A stretch of 64,000 nt of DNA from Dyella psychrodurans (lineage in GTDB: Bacteria; Pseudomonadota; Gammaproteobacteria; Xanthomonadales; Rhodanobacteraceae). Every line of letters begins with the position of its first letter. The stretch's first letter is position 1. The DNA lies in contig NZ_QRBF01000005.1 in assembly GCF_003363265.1 (NCBI RefSeq), positions 314,571 to 378,570 on the forward strand, read 5' to 3'. The notes under the pieces are model-generated. The model was given only the letters and a program-made list of their open reading frames with translations, searched no databases and was not told the DNA's origin. Positions 43,173-50,794 of the stretch are shown piece after piece. Made by a program: the position numbers and the translations under genes.

Positions 43173-43573
43173 GTACGACGCGGCACACCCCGCTTCCTGC
43201 CGCAGTCGAAAGCAGACATAACAGATGTCCCTGATGGGGTCGCTTTACGGAATTGTCAGGTTCGCGTCGAGGCCGGATGTATGCGGCGAGATGGCCGGGA
43301 CCGGCCTCGCGTAAGCCGGTTCTACCGGCGTATTCCTAGGGATGGTCTGGCGACGGCGCATCCACATATTCCTGGCCTGCCGCGCCCTGTCCGGCTTGAT
43401 AAATCGTGGCTATGGAACGGTACGGGCGTAACCCTTGCCGATCGCGTAAAATAGGCGTCCGGCCACGATCCCCAAGCAGCTTCAGCCAGGTCTGCGGCAA
43501 CCGCGATCCCTCGCGAGTCCCGCTCGAGCAGTGGCCCGCTACTCCCTTAATTGCAACCCGAGAAGACATCACG
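43173..43573. other. 401-base intergenic region between SMP-30 and fpr
   Basis: No gene is seen. It holds inverted repeats GAGGCCGG/CCGGCCTC and CCGGT-tct-ACCGG around 43270-43330, then CCTAGGGATGGTCTG at 43335, which matches the outer end of the MITE at 49973 except for one base before it diverges. A TAAAAT hexamer at 43447 may belong to fpr; no good -35 is present. Confidence 0.5.
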
Positions 43574-44350
43574 ATGGTGGCTTTGGCGACCGAACAAGTT
43601 ATCGATGTGCATCACTGGAACGAAAGCCTTTTCAGCTTTCGCACCACGCGCGACCCCAGCTTCCGCTTCGACAGCGGCCAGTTCGTGATGATCGGCCTGG
43701 AAGTGGACGGCCGTCCGTTGATGCGCGCCTACTCCATCGCCAGCGCGAGCTGGGAGGAGCACCTGGAGTTCTTTTCGATCAAGGTGGAAAACGGTCCGCT
43801 CACTTCGCGTCTGCAGCACCTCAAGCCCGGCGACAACCTCACCGTCAGCCGCAAGCCCACCGGCACGCTGGTGCTTACCGATCTCAAACCCGGCAAGCAT
43901 CTTTATCTGCTCGGCACCGGCACGGGGCTGGCGCCGTTCATGAGCATCATCCGCGATCCGGAAACCTACGAGCGCTATGAAAAGATCGTGCTGGCGCACG
44001 GCGTGCGCAACATCAGCGACCTGGCGTATTCGGACTATCTGCAAAACGAACTGCCCCAGCACGAATACCTGGGCGAGCTGGTACGCGAAAAGCTGATCTA
44101 CTACCCCACCGTCACGCGCGAATCGTTCCGCAATCGCGGCCGCATCACCGACAACATCGTCGATGGCGCGATGAGCCAGGCGATCGGCCTGCCCACGCTC
44201 AATCCGGAAACCGATCGCCTGATGCTGTGCGGCAGTCCCGCGATGCTCGACGATCTGTGCGCGCTGCTCGATGCACGCGGCTTTCACGCATCGCCGCGCA
44301 CGCGCGAACCGGGCGACTACGTGATCGAGCGCGCCTTCGTCGAGAAGTAA
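43574..44350 (+). CDS. fpr: ferredoxin-NADP(+) reductase
   Basis: FAD enzyme of 258 residues that moves electrons between NADPH and ferredoxin or flavodoxin. It shows RAYSIASASWEEHLEFFS (FAD-binding RxYS motif), GPLTSRLQHLKPGD (FAD phosphate), LGTGTGLAPFMSII (NADP site) and LCGSPAMLDDLC, and ends YVIERAFVEK as bacterial Fpr do. The start at 43574 (MVALATEQV) is taken by homology; a long open frame to 43406 precedes it without support. In gammaproteobacteria fpr is often induced by oxidative stress; no regulator site is seen here. It converges on the kinase gene 24 bases away. Confidence 0.93.
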   Translation: MVALATEQVIDVHHWNESLFSFRTTRDPSFRFDSGQFVMIGLEVDGRPLMRAYSIASASWEEHLEFFSIKVENGPLTSRLQHLKPGDNLTVSRKPTGTLVLTDLKPGKHLYLLGTGTGLAPFMSIIRDPETYERYEKIVLAHGVRNISDLAYSDYLQNELPQHEYLGELVREKLIYYPTVTRESFRNRGRITDNIVDGAMSQAIGLPTLNPETDRLMLCGSPAMLDDLCALLDARGFHASPRTREPGDYVIERAFVEK

Positions 44351-44374
44351 TGACGCGAGGCGGCGCGAGATCGC

Positions 44375-45028
44375 TCAACTGCGCACGCGCCCCTTGCCTT
44401 CGTTGTCCCAGTAACCGAACACGCGACGCGCGATGAACTTGTAAAGCCGCTTGCCCGTCGCGCGCCACAAACGCGAGTGCCACGCGGGCGTTTTCAACAT
44501 CGCATGCTGGCGCTTGCTGAGCGCATGATCGCAATAGGTGCGCTTGTGCTTGAGCAGATGACGCAGATCCTCGCGCGCAAGCAGGCGGAACAAGCGGCCG
44601 CGACGGCCGCGCGTCCAGGCGATCTGGAAATCCACCAGTGCGGGACGTCCGTCGCTGCGCACCAGCCAGTTCGGCTCCTTCGCCAGATCGTTATGCACCA
44701 CGCCGTGGCGATGCAGTTGCGCGAGCAAGCGCAACGCATCGCGGTAATAGGCGGGCTCGCACGGCTGCGCCTGTTGCATCGGTTGGCCGGCGATATAGCC
44801 GCGCAGAAGTTCACGGCCGTCCCAGCCGAGCAAGGGCGGCACGCCATCGACGCCGTCGAGCTTCGCCAACGCCCGCGCCTCGCGCGCGGCGGCGCGGCGC
44901 GCGAACGCACGCGCCCACCAGCGCGCGGCGCGGATATCGCGGCGAATCATCCGCACACCGTCGCGCTCGACGATTTCGATGCGGCCGAGTTCATCGGCTT
45001 TGAGCAGGGTGGGTTCGACGTTTGACAC
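44375..45028 (-). CDS. lipopolysaccharide kinase (InaA/Kdo-kinase-like) family protein
   Basis: Small protein-kinase-like enzyme of about 217 residues. The catalytic loop reads HGVVHNDLAKEPNWLV (HxD-type, with the Asp and Asn) and the metal loop LVDFQIAW stands for DFG. A Lys/Arg-rich tail (HKRTYCDHALSKRQHAML, then FGYWDNEGKGR) ends the protein. Related enzymes phosphorylate the inner core or Kdo of lipopolysaccharide; others are of unknown substrate. Start GTG at 45028 follows GGTAA; an ATG at 45079 would extend it toward the divergent DUF456 gene. No lipopolysaccharide genes are near. Confidence 0.72.
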   Translation of the reverse strand: MSNVEPTLLKADELGRIEIVERDGVRMIRRDIRAARWWARAFARRAAAREARALAKLDGVDGVPPLLGWDGRELLRGYIAGQPMQQAQPCEPAYYRDALRLLAQLHRHGVVHNDLAKEPNWLVRSDGRPALVDFQIAWTRGRRGRLFRLLAREDLRHLLKHKRTYCDHALSKRQHAMLKTPAWHSRLWRATGKRLYKFIARRVFGYWDNEGKGRVRS

Positions 45029-45131
45029 AGGATTACCGATGGGTGGATCGCGAGCGACTTGCAGGCTGCATCGCGGCATCGGAGTATTGTGGCCGATCTG
45101 CGGCGACGCCGCTGCTGGCAAGGATCATCCG

Positions 45132-45614
45132 CTGGACATCGCGTTCTACATTCTCGGTGGCGTACTGATCGTCGGAGGACTGATCGCCGCCGTGCTGCCC
45201 ACCCTGCCCGGCATCCCGATGATCTTCGGCGGCATCTGGCTTGTCGCCGCCGTGGACAATTACCGGCATCTGGGCACAGGCTGGTTGATCGCCCTGGGTG
45301 TGCTGGCCGCATTCGGCGTGCTGGTGGATTTCATCGCCACATCACTGGGCGCCAAACGCCTCGGCGCCAGCCGGCAAGCCGTGTGGGGTGCGTCGCTGGG
45401 AACCCTGATCGGCATGTTTTTCGGCCTGCCGGGCCTGGTCCTCGGGCCGTTCGTGGGCGCGCTGATCGGCGAATTCGCTTCCAGCAAAAGCGTGCTGCGC
45501 TCGGCGCACGTGGGCCTGGGCACGTGGCTGGGCCTGCTGTTCGCCACGCTGCTCAAACTGGTGATTTCGCTGGTCATGGTGGGGTTGTTCGGGTTCGTCA
45601 TGGTGTTCGGATAG
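45132..45614 (+). CDS. DUF456 family membrane protein, probable CTG start
   Basis: Integral membrane protein of about 160 residues with four or five hydrophobic segments, several in glycine-rich pairs (FYILGGVLIVGGLIAAVLPT; MFFGLPGLVLGPFVGALIGE). The LPTLPGIPMIFGGIWLVA and LGAKRLGASRQAVWGASLG motifs are those of DUF456. The family start LDIAFYILGG lacks an ATG, GTG or TTG at the right place; a CTG at 45132 has AAGGA exactly seven bases before it, so I use it. Alternatives are TTG at 45087 or ATG at 45039. Function is unknown. It is divergent from the kinase gene. Confidence 0.78.
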   Translation: MDIAFYILGGVLIVGGLIAAVLPTLPGIPMIFGGIWLVAAVDNYRHLGTGWLIALGVLAAFGVLVDFIATSLGAKRLGASRQAVWGASLGTLIGMFFGLPGLVLGPFVGALIGEFASSKSVLRSAHVGLGTWLGLLFATLLKLVISLVMVGLFGFVMVFG

Positions 45615-45692
45615 CCACCCCAACCTTGGGTACATGACGGGCGGCACTCGCTGCCCTTACTCTCGGCCCACTTCACCCTGGGGATCTCCAAC

Positions 45693-47474
45693 ATGATCAA
45701 ACGCCTCGCCTTCGCCGTGGCGGTTGCACTGGCTGCCACCGGATCGGCTTACGCACAAACCCAAGCGCCGCAGGCACCCGCCTGGGTCGCTCGCAGCAAC
45801 GCAGATGCTCAGGTACTGCTCGAAGAGCAGGCACGCTTCAGTCCCGAATTCGCCACGCAAGTGGGCCTGCCCGGCTATGACGACAAGGTGGCCGACCTCA
45901 AGCCCGATCTCGACGCGCGCATGCGCGCCGCGCTGGTGGATACCAAAGCCAAGCTGGAAAAAATGCTGGCGACGGAAAAAGACACCCATGTGCGGCAGGA
46001 CCTGCAGATCATGCTCCACACCGTGAATCTGCAGATCGAAGGTATCGACCTCAACCACAAATACTTGCTGCCGTATCAGGATGTCGCACAGCTGATCTTC
46101 GGCGGCGAGTTCTATCTGTTGAAGGATGAAGTCGATCCCAAGCGCCGTGCGCTCGCGGTGAAACGCCTGCAGTGCTATGTCGGCCAGGCACCGGGCTGCA
46201 CGCCCATCACCAAGCTCGCCGAAGCGCAAACCGCCGAACGCCTCGGCGAAAAAAACCTGCTCGGTCCTTACAAGCTCGACGTGGAGCAGCGGCTTTCCAA
46301 CACGCAGCGCTATACGCAAGGCATCCGCCAACTGTTCGCCAAGTACAAGCTCGACGACGCCCAGGGCAAGGCCGCGCTCGATGCGATGGACAGCCAGCTC
46401 AAGGAATACGATGCGTGGACGCACAGCACCATCGTGCCGCGCGAACGCAGCGATTTCCGCCTGCCCGAGCCTTTGTATGCCTACAGCCTCAAGCAAGTCG
46501 GCATCGACATTCCGCCCGAGCAACTCATCAAGCAGGCCGAACTGGAATTCGTCGAACTGCGCTCGACGATGCAGGTGATAGCGCCGACCGTGGCGAAAGC
46601 CGAAGGCATCAATGCCACCGACTACGGCGACGTGCTCAAGGCGCTCAAGCTGCAGCAACTCGGCAAGGACGATGTCGTGCCGTGGTACCACCAGATCATC
46701 GGCAAGATCGAAGACATCATCCGCCGCGAGCACATCATCACCTTGCCTCAGCGCGACATGCAGATGCGCCTGGCCTCGGATGCCGAAGCCGCCGCCACGC
46801 CGGCACCGCACATGGACCCACCGCCGCTCATCGACAACCACGGCGAACGCGGCACCTTCGTGCTGACCATGGGCAACCCGTCGGCGAGCAAGGATGCGTC
46901 CGACGCCTATGACGACTTCACGTATAAAGCCGCCGCGTGGACGCTCACCTCGCACGAAGGACGTCCCGGCCACGAACTGCAATTTGCCGCGATGGTGGAA
47001 CGCGGCGTATCGATCGCACGCAGCCTGTTCGCTTTCAATAGCGTGAACGTGGAAGGCTGGGCGTTGTACTCGGAAGCGGAGATGCTGCCGTACGAACCGC
47101 CGGCCGGCCAGTTTGCCGCGCTGCAGGCTCGCCTGATGCGTTCCGCCCGCGCCTTCCTCGATCCGATGCTGAATCTGGGCATGATCAGCAAGGAACGCGC
47201 GCACGATGTCCTGCGCTACGACGTGGGCCTTTCCGAAGCACTGACGCGCGAGGAACTGGACCGCTACACCTTCAACAGCCCCGGCCAGGCCACCTCCTAC
47301 TTCTACGGTTACATGCGCCTGCAGCAACTGCGCCTGGAAACCGAGCTTGCGCTGGGCAAGAACTTCAATCGACAGGCCTTCAACGATTTCGTGATCAACC
47401 AGGGCCTGCTGCCGCCCGAGCAGTTGGCCGAAGCGGTGCGTACGCAGTTCGTTCCTTCGCAGCAGAAGAAATAA
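45693..47474 (+). CDS. DUF885 family exported metallopeptidase-like protein
   Basis: Periplasmic protein of 593 residues with a signal peptide (MIKRLAFAVAVALAATGSAY, then AQTQ). The DUF885 core holds the likely zinc site SHEGRPGHELQF near residue 425 and NVEGWALYSEAEM about 25 residues later, a HExxxGH-like pattern with a distal Glu. The C-terminal part ends GQATSYFYGYMRLQQLRLE and NDFVINQGLLPPEQLAE, as in the family. Such proteins are thought to be peptidases, but substrate is not established. The start has GGGGA eight bases before it. A REP doublet follows 93 bases after the stop. Confidence 0.88.
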   Translation: MIKRLAFAVAVALAATGSAYAQTQAPQAPAWVARSNADAQVLLEEQARFSPEFATQVGLPGYDDKVADLKPDLDARMRAALVDTKAKLEKMLATEKDTHVRQDLQIMLHTVNLQIEGIDLNHKYLLPYQDVAQLIFGGEFYLLKDEVDPKRRALAVKRLQCYVGQAPGCTPITKLAEAQTAERLGEKNLLGPYKLDVEQRLSNTQRYTQGIRQLFAKYKLDDAQGKAALDAMDSQLKEYDAWTHSTIVPRERSDFRLPEPLYAYSLKQVGIDIPPEQLIKQAELEFVELRSTMQVIAPTVAKAEGINATDYGDVLKALKLQQLGKDDVVPWYHQIIGKIEDIIRREHIITLPQRDMQMRLASDAEAAATPAPHMDPPPLIDNHGERGTFVLTMGNPSASKDASDAYDDFTYKAAAWTLTSHEGRPGHELQFAAMVERGVSIARSLFAFNSVNVEGWALYSEAEMLPYEPPAGQFAALQARLMRSARAFLDPMLNLGMISKERAHDVLRYDVGLSEALTREELDRYTFNSPGQATSYFYGYMRLQQLRLETELALGKNFNRQAFNDFVINQGLLPPEQLAEAVRTQFVPSQQKK

Positions 47475-47566
47475 TCGCCGGGTGCAGGCGGAGCACACGG
47501 CGCCGCCTGCACGGATAATCCGACTGGCAAAAGCGGTTCAATCCAGAAGCACGCCCACAACCTTGC

Positions 47567-47682
47567 CGTCATCCCGGCGCAGGCCGGGATCCAGTGGCGA
47601 ACACGTATGAGGTACGCGAAGTGGATTCTGAGTGCTTCGCACAACGTATTTAGACTGGATCCCGGCCTGCGCCGGGATGACG
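47567..47682. repeat. REP doublet (copy C), 116-bp palindromic element
   Basis: The 29-base arms at 47567-47595 and 47654-47682 are exact reverse complements, each a hairpin centred on ATCCCGGC-GCCGGGAT. The interior carries GAGTGCTTCGCAC, shared with copy A. It lies in the 284-base interval between the DUF885 and hemolysin-III genes; nothing else is recognised there. Confidence 0.87.
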
Positions 47683-47758
47683 AGAGGTATTTGGGCGGTT
47701 CGCCACCAGATATACGCGTTGTGGTTTCAACGAAGCCATGCAACGGGATACGTCCACT

Positions 47759-48427
47759 TCACGCCCGCACGTTCGGCACCACATAGAAGAACACCGCGAG
47801 GAATTGCAACACACTCCCCGCCAGCACAAAGAAATGCCACACCGAATGGTGATACGGCAGCCGGCGCCACAGATAGAACGGCACGCCCAGCGTGTACGCC
47901 GCACCACCTGCGAGCACCAACACCATGCCGCCGATCTGCAGATGCGTCAGCAACGGCCGGAACGCGACGATTCCCACCCAGCCCATGGCCACGTACAACA
48001 ACACGGCGAAGCGCCGATAGCGCCTGAGCATGCCCAGCTCCAGCGCACTGCCTAGCAAGGCCAGGCTCCACACGATTCCAAAAAGACTCCAACCCCAGGT
48101 GCCGCGCAAAGCGATCAACGTGAACGGCGTATAGGTGCCGGCGATCAGCAGGAAGATCGCGATGTGATCCAGCGTACGCAATACGCGCCGCGCCGATTCG
48201 ACGCGAATCGAGTGATAGAGCGTCGATGCCGTGTAAAGCAGGATCAGCGAGCTGCCGTAGACCGCACTCGCCAGGACATCACTCGCAGTGCCTCCGAGGG
48301 CGGCGCGGATGACCAGGAGAACCAGCCCGGTAATGCTGAGCAGGATACCAATGCCGTGAATGACGCTGCTCGCCAGTTCATCGCCGACACCGTAGCGCGG
48401 TAATGCCAATCCACCTGCTGCAGACAT
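47759..48427 (-). CDS. hemolysin III / YqfA (PAQR-like) family membrane protein
   Basis: Integral membrane protein of 222 residues with seven hydrophobic segments, of the Hly-III family, distantly related to PAQR receptors. The metal-ligand motifs are seen: LYTASTLYHS, LDHIAIFLLIAGTYTPF and the late YHHSVWHFFVLAGS. The start at 48427 (MSAAGGLALP) has GGGAG eight bases upstream; the longer frame is unsupported. Despite the name, haemolysis is not implied; E. coli YqfA functions are unclear. It is divergent in no clear unit; the secreted protein gene lies 89 bases upstream. Confidence 0.85.
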   Translation of the reverse strand: MSAAGGLALPRYGVGDELASSVIHGIGILLSITGLVLLVIRAALGGTASDVLASAVYGSSLILLYTASTLYHSIRVESARRVLRTLDHIAIFLLIAGTYTPFTLIALRGTWGWSLFGIVWSLALLGSALELGMLRRYRRFAVLLYVAMGWVGIVAFRPLLTHLQIGGMVLVLAGGAAYTLGVPFYLWRRLPYHHSVWHFFVLAGSVLQFLAVFFYVVPNVRA

Positions 48428-48516
48428 GCCAACCGCTCCCGGGCAACTCGACAGATCGTCGAACCAAACCGACACGTTAACCGTTCGGCTTCTCATTGCC
48501 TAATAGCAAAACGGCA

Positions 48517-48960
48517 TCAAGGCTCGATGATGAATGCGCCGAATGCGATGCCTAGGTTCCATCCGCGTCCTTTGCCGCTCAGCGCGAGCGACACGTTGCC
48601 CTTGGTCAGCACCTGGCTGTCCGCGCTTGCCGACGCCCCGGCATGCGCTTCAGCGGTGGCGTAGTGTCCCAGCACTTCGCGAATGTTGTAGACGCCGGTG
48701 AAGGCGCCGTGGCCGTCGTCGACCTCGGTTTTGCCGAAGGTCAGGCCGCCGCCTTTCGCACGGATGTGCACGTGCATGCTCTGGCCGTTGTTGCAGGTGA
48801 TGGTGCCGCTGCCGGTCGCCGTCTTGTAGAACACCGACCATCCGGACAAATTGAACCGCATGTGACAGTCGATGTCGGCATGCGCCGGCGCCATGGCCCC
48901 TAGCCCGGTAAGTCCGAGCAAAGTCGCGGCCACCCATTTGATCAAGCCCGTCGTTTTCAT
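48517..48960 (-). CDS. small exported protein of unknown family
   Basis: Predicted periplasmic protein of 147 residues. A signal peptide is clear (MKTTGLIKWVAATLLGLTGL, cleaved near AHA-DID). The mature part begins DIDCHMRFNLSGW and has two cysteines (CHM, ITCNN) that could pair, then Gly-rich beta-like stretches (GGGLTFGKTEVDDGHGAF; GWNLGIAFGAFIIEP) and an Ala/Ser run in the middle. It recalls small beta-rich proteins such as DUF992 but I cannot assign it. Start at 48960 fits GGAAG four bases upstream. A structured, terminator-bearing region begins about 80 bases away on the opposite strand. Confidence 0.65.
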   Translation of the reverse strand: MKTTGLIKWVAATLLGLTGLGAMAPAHADIDCHMRFNLSGWSVFYKTATGSGTITCNNGQSMHVHIRAKGGGLTFGKTEVDDGHGAFTGVYNIREVLGHYATAEAHAGASASADSQVLTKGNVSLALSGKGRGWNLGIAFGAFIIEP

Positions 48961-49039
48961 GTGCTTCCACCCTCGCATCGCACAACCCTGCGGATTGTCG
49001 CAAAAGCCAGGGAGTCGATTTCGTGAAAGCAGTCATCAC

Positions 49040-49152
49040 GAGGAGTGCACGCCGCGCCAAGCCGCGTCCGTGCAGGATGCGCGCCACGGATGTCGCCTCC
49101 CCGACGTCCGTCCATCCTGCAACCCCGCACCCTTGCGGGGTTCTTTTTTTTT
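49040..49152 (+). ncRNA. candidate structured small RNA
   Basis: Between divergent genes the plus strand carries a series of good stems: TGCACG/CGTGCA (49046-49051 with 49069-49074), GCAGGATG/CATCCTGC (49072-49079 with 49113-49120) enclosing ACGGATGTCG/CGACGTCCGT (49086-49095 with 49102-49111), then a Rho-independent terminator. No gene ends on this strand for 1.6 kb upstream, so the terminator needs a transcript of its own. The first two stems share bases, so they are alternatives. The 5' end is a guess; no promoter is clear. It could instead be a leader for tonB at 49306. Confidence 0.5.
49121..49152 (+). terminator. Rho-independent terminator of the candidate RNA
   Basis: AACCCCGC and GCGGGGTT form an 8-bp stem with a six-base loop, followed by a long run of T. 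It is strong and points along the plus strand with no upstream coding gene on that strand. Confidence 0.9.
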
Positions 49153-49305
49153 AACGCCGCCGGTTTTCGGGCCTCCCGGGCGCCTATTGCGCAGATCCGG
49201 GCGACAGGCATAGGCTGAAGCCGCGCCCGCCACGATCCCCCTGTGTCCCCACACAGCGTGGTTCCAAGCGCAACACAATCCACATCGTCGTCAGGAGGTC
49301 GCCTT

Positions 49306-49962
49306 ATGTCGTCCGCAAGCCTGGCTGTCGTTCGTCCTGCGCACCCGGATATGGTGCGCGTTGTCGCGCTCAGCGCGGCCATCGCCCTCAACCTCGCTGC
49401 GTTGTTGTTTGCCATGCGGCCCCTGGCGCCGCAGTTTGCCGCCGCGCTTGAATCGGCCAGGGTCGAAACCGTGCGTATTATCCAGCCGCCGCCCAAGCCG
49501 CTACCGGTTCCGGATATCGTGCTCAAGCCCTTGCCCAAGCCGGTACACATGCCGCCCGTGCATGCACCCGTCCACGTGGAGCAGCACACCGCGCCACCCG
49601 TGGTAACCACCACCGAACCATCGCAGAACAGCGAGCCCGTCGTGCCGACGGTACCAACCGTTACGCCACCTTCCACGCTGCCCGGCATCGTGTCATTGGC
49701 ATACCGCGCATCGCCGCTGCGCTTCCCGGCACAGGCGATACGCATGCACATGAAAGGCACGGTGCTGTTGCGCGTGCTGGTGGACGAAAACGGCAAACCG
49801 GTCGACGTGGTGATCGAACAAAGCAGCGGTTATCCGTTGCTGGACAAAAGTGCGCGTGAACAGGTCCTGGCGGGCTGGTCGTTCCAACCCGCGACCACGG
49901 ATGGCCATGCAGTAAAAGCGTGGGCGCGTGTTCCGGTAAATTTTGCGTTACAGGAACTTTGA
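49306..49962 (+). CDS. TonB-like energy transducer
   Basis: Inner-membrane-anchored protein of 218 residues that would couple the proton gradient to outer-membrane receptors. Residues 18-40 are a transmembrane helix (VVALSAAIALNLAALLFA); a Pro/Val-rich periplasmic stretch (about 58-130, PPPKPLPVP and KPVHMPP motifs) spans the periplasm; the C-terminal TonB domain contains RFPAQAIRMHMKGTVLLRVL and PLLDKSAREQVLAGWSFQPA. The start at 49306 has AGGAGG eight bases before it. No exbB or exbD is next to it, so it is one of several TonB paralogues. The MITE lies 10 bases past its stop. Confidence 0.88.
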   Translation: MSSASLAVVRPAHPDMVRVVALSAAIALNLAALLFAMRPLAPQFAAALESARVETVRIIQPPPKPLPVPDIVLKPLPKPVHMPPVHAPVHVEQHTAPPVVTTTEPSQNSEPVVPTVPTVTPPSTLPGIVSLAYRASPLRFPAQAIRMHMKGTVLLRVLVDENGKPVDVVIEQSSGYPLLDKSAREQVLAGWSFQPATTDGHAVKAWARVPVNFALQEL

Positions 49963-49972
49963 AGCGACGCGC

Positions 49973-50230
49973 CTAGGGATGCTCTGATCAATTCTACGTA
50001 AGCGTCACCAGCTCTGTTTGTTCGCAGGCCACAGGGCCGTCGGCGAAGGCAGACTGGCGGTCTGTCGAGACGACGGACCGAAGGCATGCGGACAAACAGA
50101 GCTGGCCCCACCTGTTGAAATTTTGACGACGGGTGATGTCCAGAAGGCCCGCAGCCTGCGCCGCGCGACACAGCCTGCGGGCCTTCTGGACATCATGCCG
50201 CTTGCGTAGAATTGATCAGAGCATCCCTAG
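49973..50230. mobile_element. MITE, 250 bp with 28-bp terminal inverted repeats and CTAG target duplication
   Basis: Terminal repeats at 49977-50004 and 50199-50226 match at 27 of 28 positions (they start GGATGCTCTGATCAATTC). CTAG flanks both ends (49973-49976 and 50227-50230), the 4-bp duplication typical of IS5-type transposition. Inside are two more perfect palindromes: CCAGCTCTGTTTGT facing ACAAACAGAGCTGG, and a 20-bp arm GATGTCCAGAAGGCCCGCAG facing its complement. No transposase is encoded, so it is non-autonomous. It lies between tonB and a small membrane gene. Confidence 0.85.
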
Positions 50231-50302
50231 CACCGGGGAATCGGGACCCGGCCAGTATCCAGCGACTGGTCCGGGTCTCGTTCCACGGCTATCGGGGTAA
50301 TG

Positions 50303-50590
50303 TCAGCGTGACGTAGGCGCCACGGCCGCAGGCTTGCGCGTCGCATGCACGATCGCCCAGATCAGCCCGAACAACAGCAGCGCCGGCAGGCATACGGGAA
50401 GCAGCGACAGCGCCACGATCGGCAACACCAGCAGCATCACCAGGCCGCCGATGAAAAGGCCGATGGCGCCTGCAAGCAAGCCGAAGATTCCGCCGATCAA
50501 TCCGAAGACGACCTTGAAGATCAGGCCGATCAGCGACCCTACGATCCACAGCGCTCCCACTATCACGCAAATCAGCATCAGCTCGATCAT
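50303..50590 (-). CDS. small hydrophobic membrane protein, unknown function
   Basis: Protein of 95 residues, nearly all hydrophobic, with three likely transmembrane helices: MLICVIVGALWIVGSLIGLI, a glycine-rich middle (GGIFGLLAGAIGLFIGGLVM) and LLPVCLPALLLFGLIWAIVH. The tail is soluble (ATRKPAAVAPTSR). The ATG at 50590 has GGAGA six bases upstream, which supports real translation. I do not know a function; such glycine-rich triple-span proteins are common in Xanthomonadales. It is 72 bases past the MITE. The 204-base interval on its other side shows no clear feature. Confidence 0.72.
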   Translation of the reverse strand: MIELMLICVIVGALWIVGSLIGLIFKVVFGLIGGIFGLLAGAIGLFIGGLVMLLVLPIVALSLLPVCLPALLLFGLIWAIVHATRKPAAVAPTSR

Positions 50591-50794
50591 GTCCGTTCTC
50601 CGATATCGGCCATACGGTCAGATGCGTCCCGCGCCACAAAGGTTTAAGGACTTGCGTTGCTAAGCATAGGCCGATGCGGAATCCCGTCCATGCTGCAAAA
50701 GTCATGGTTGATATCCGCACACCCTGTTCGCCTTACGTCTGTTTAACGATGGGCATGCTCCACTGCCGACATCTACGGTCTGCCTACGAGAGTC

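Noticed and set aside
45657-47498. 613-residue open frame on the minus strand across the DUF885 gene
   Set aside because: Antisense to a gene with signal peptide, family motifs and a ribosome site; the shadow has no recognisable motif.
48872-49213. 113-residue plus-strand frame across the candidate RNA
   Set aside because: No ribosome site, no homology in view, and it crosses a strong terminator, so it is not likely a gene.
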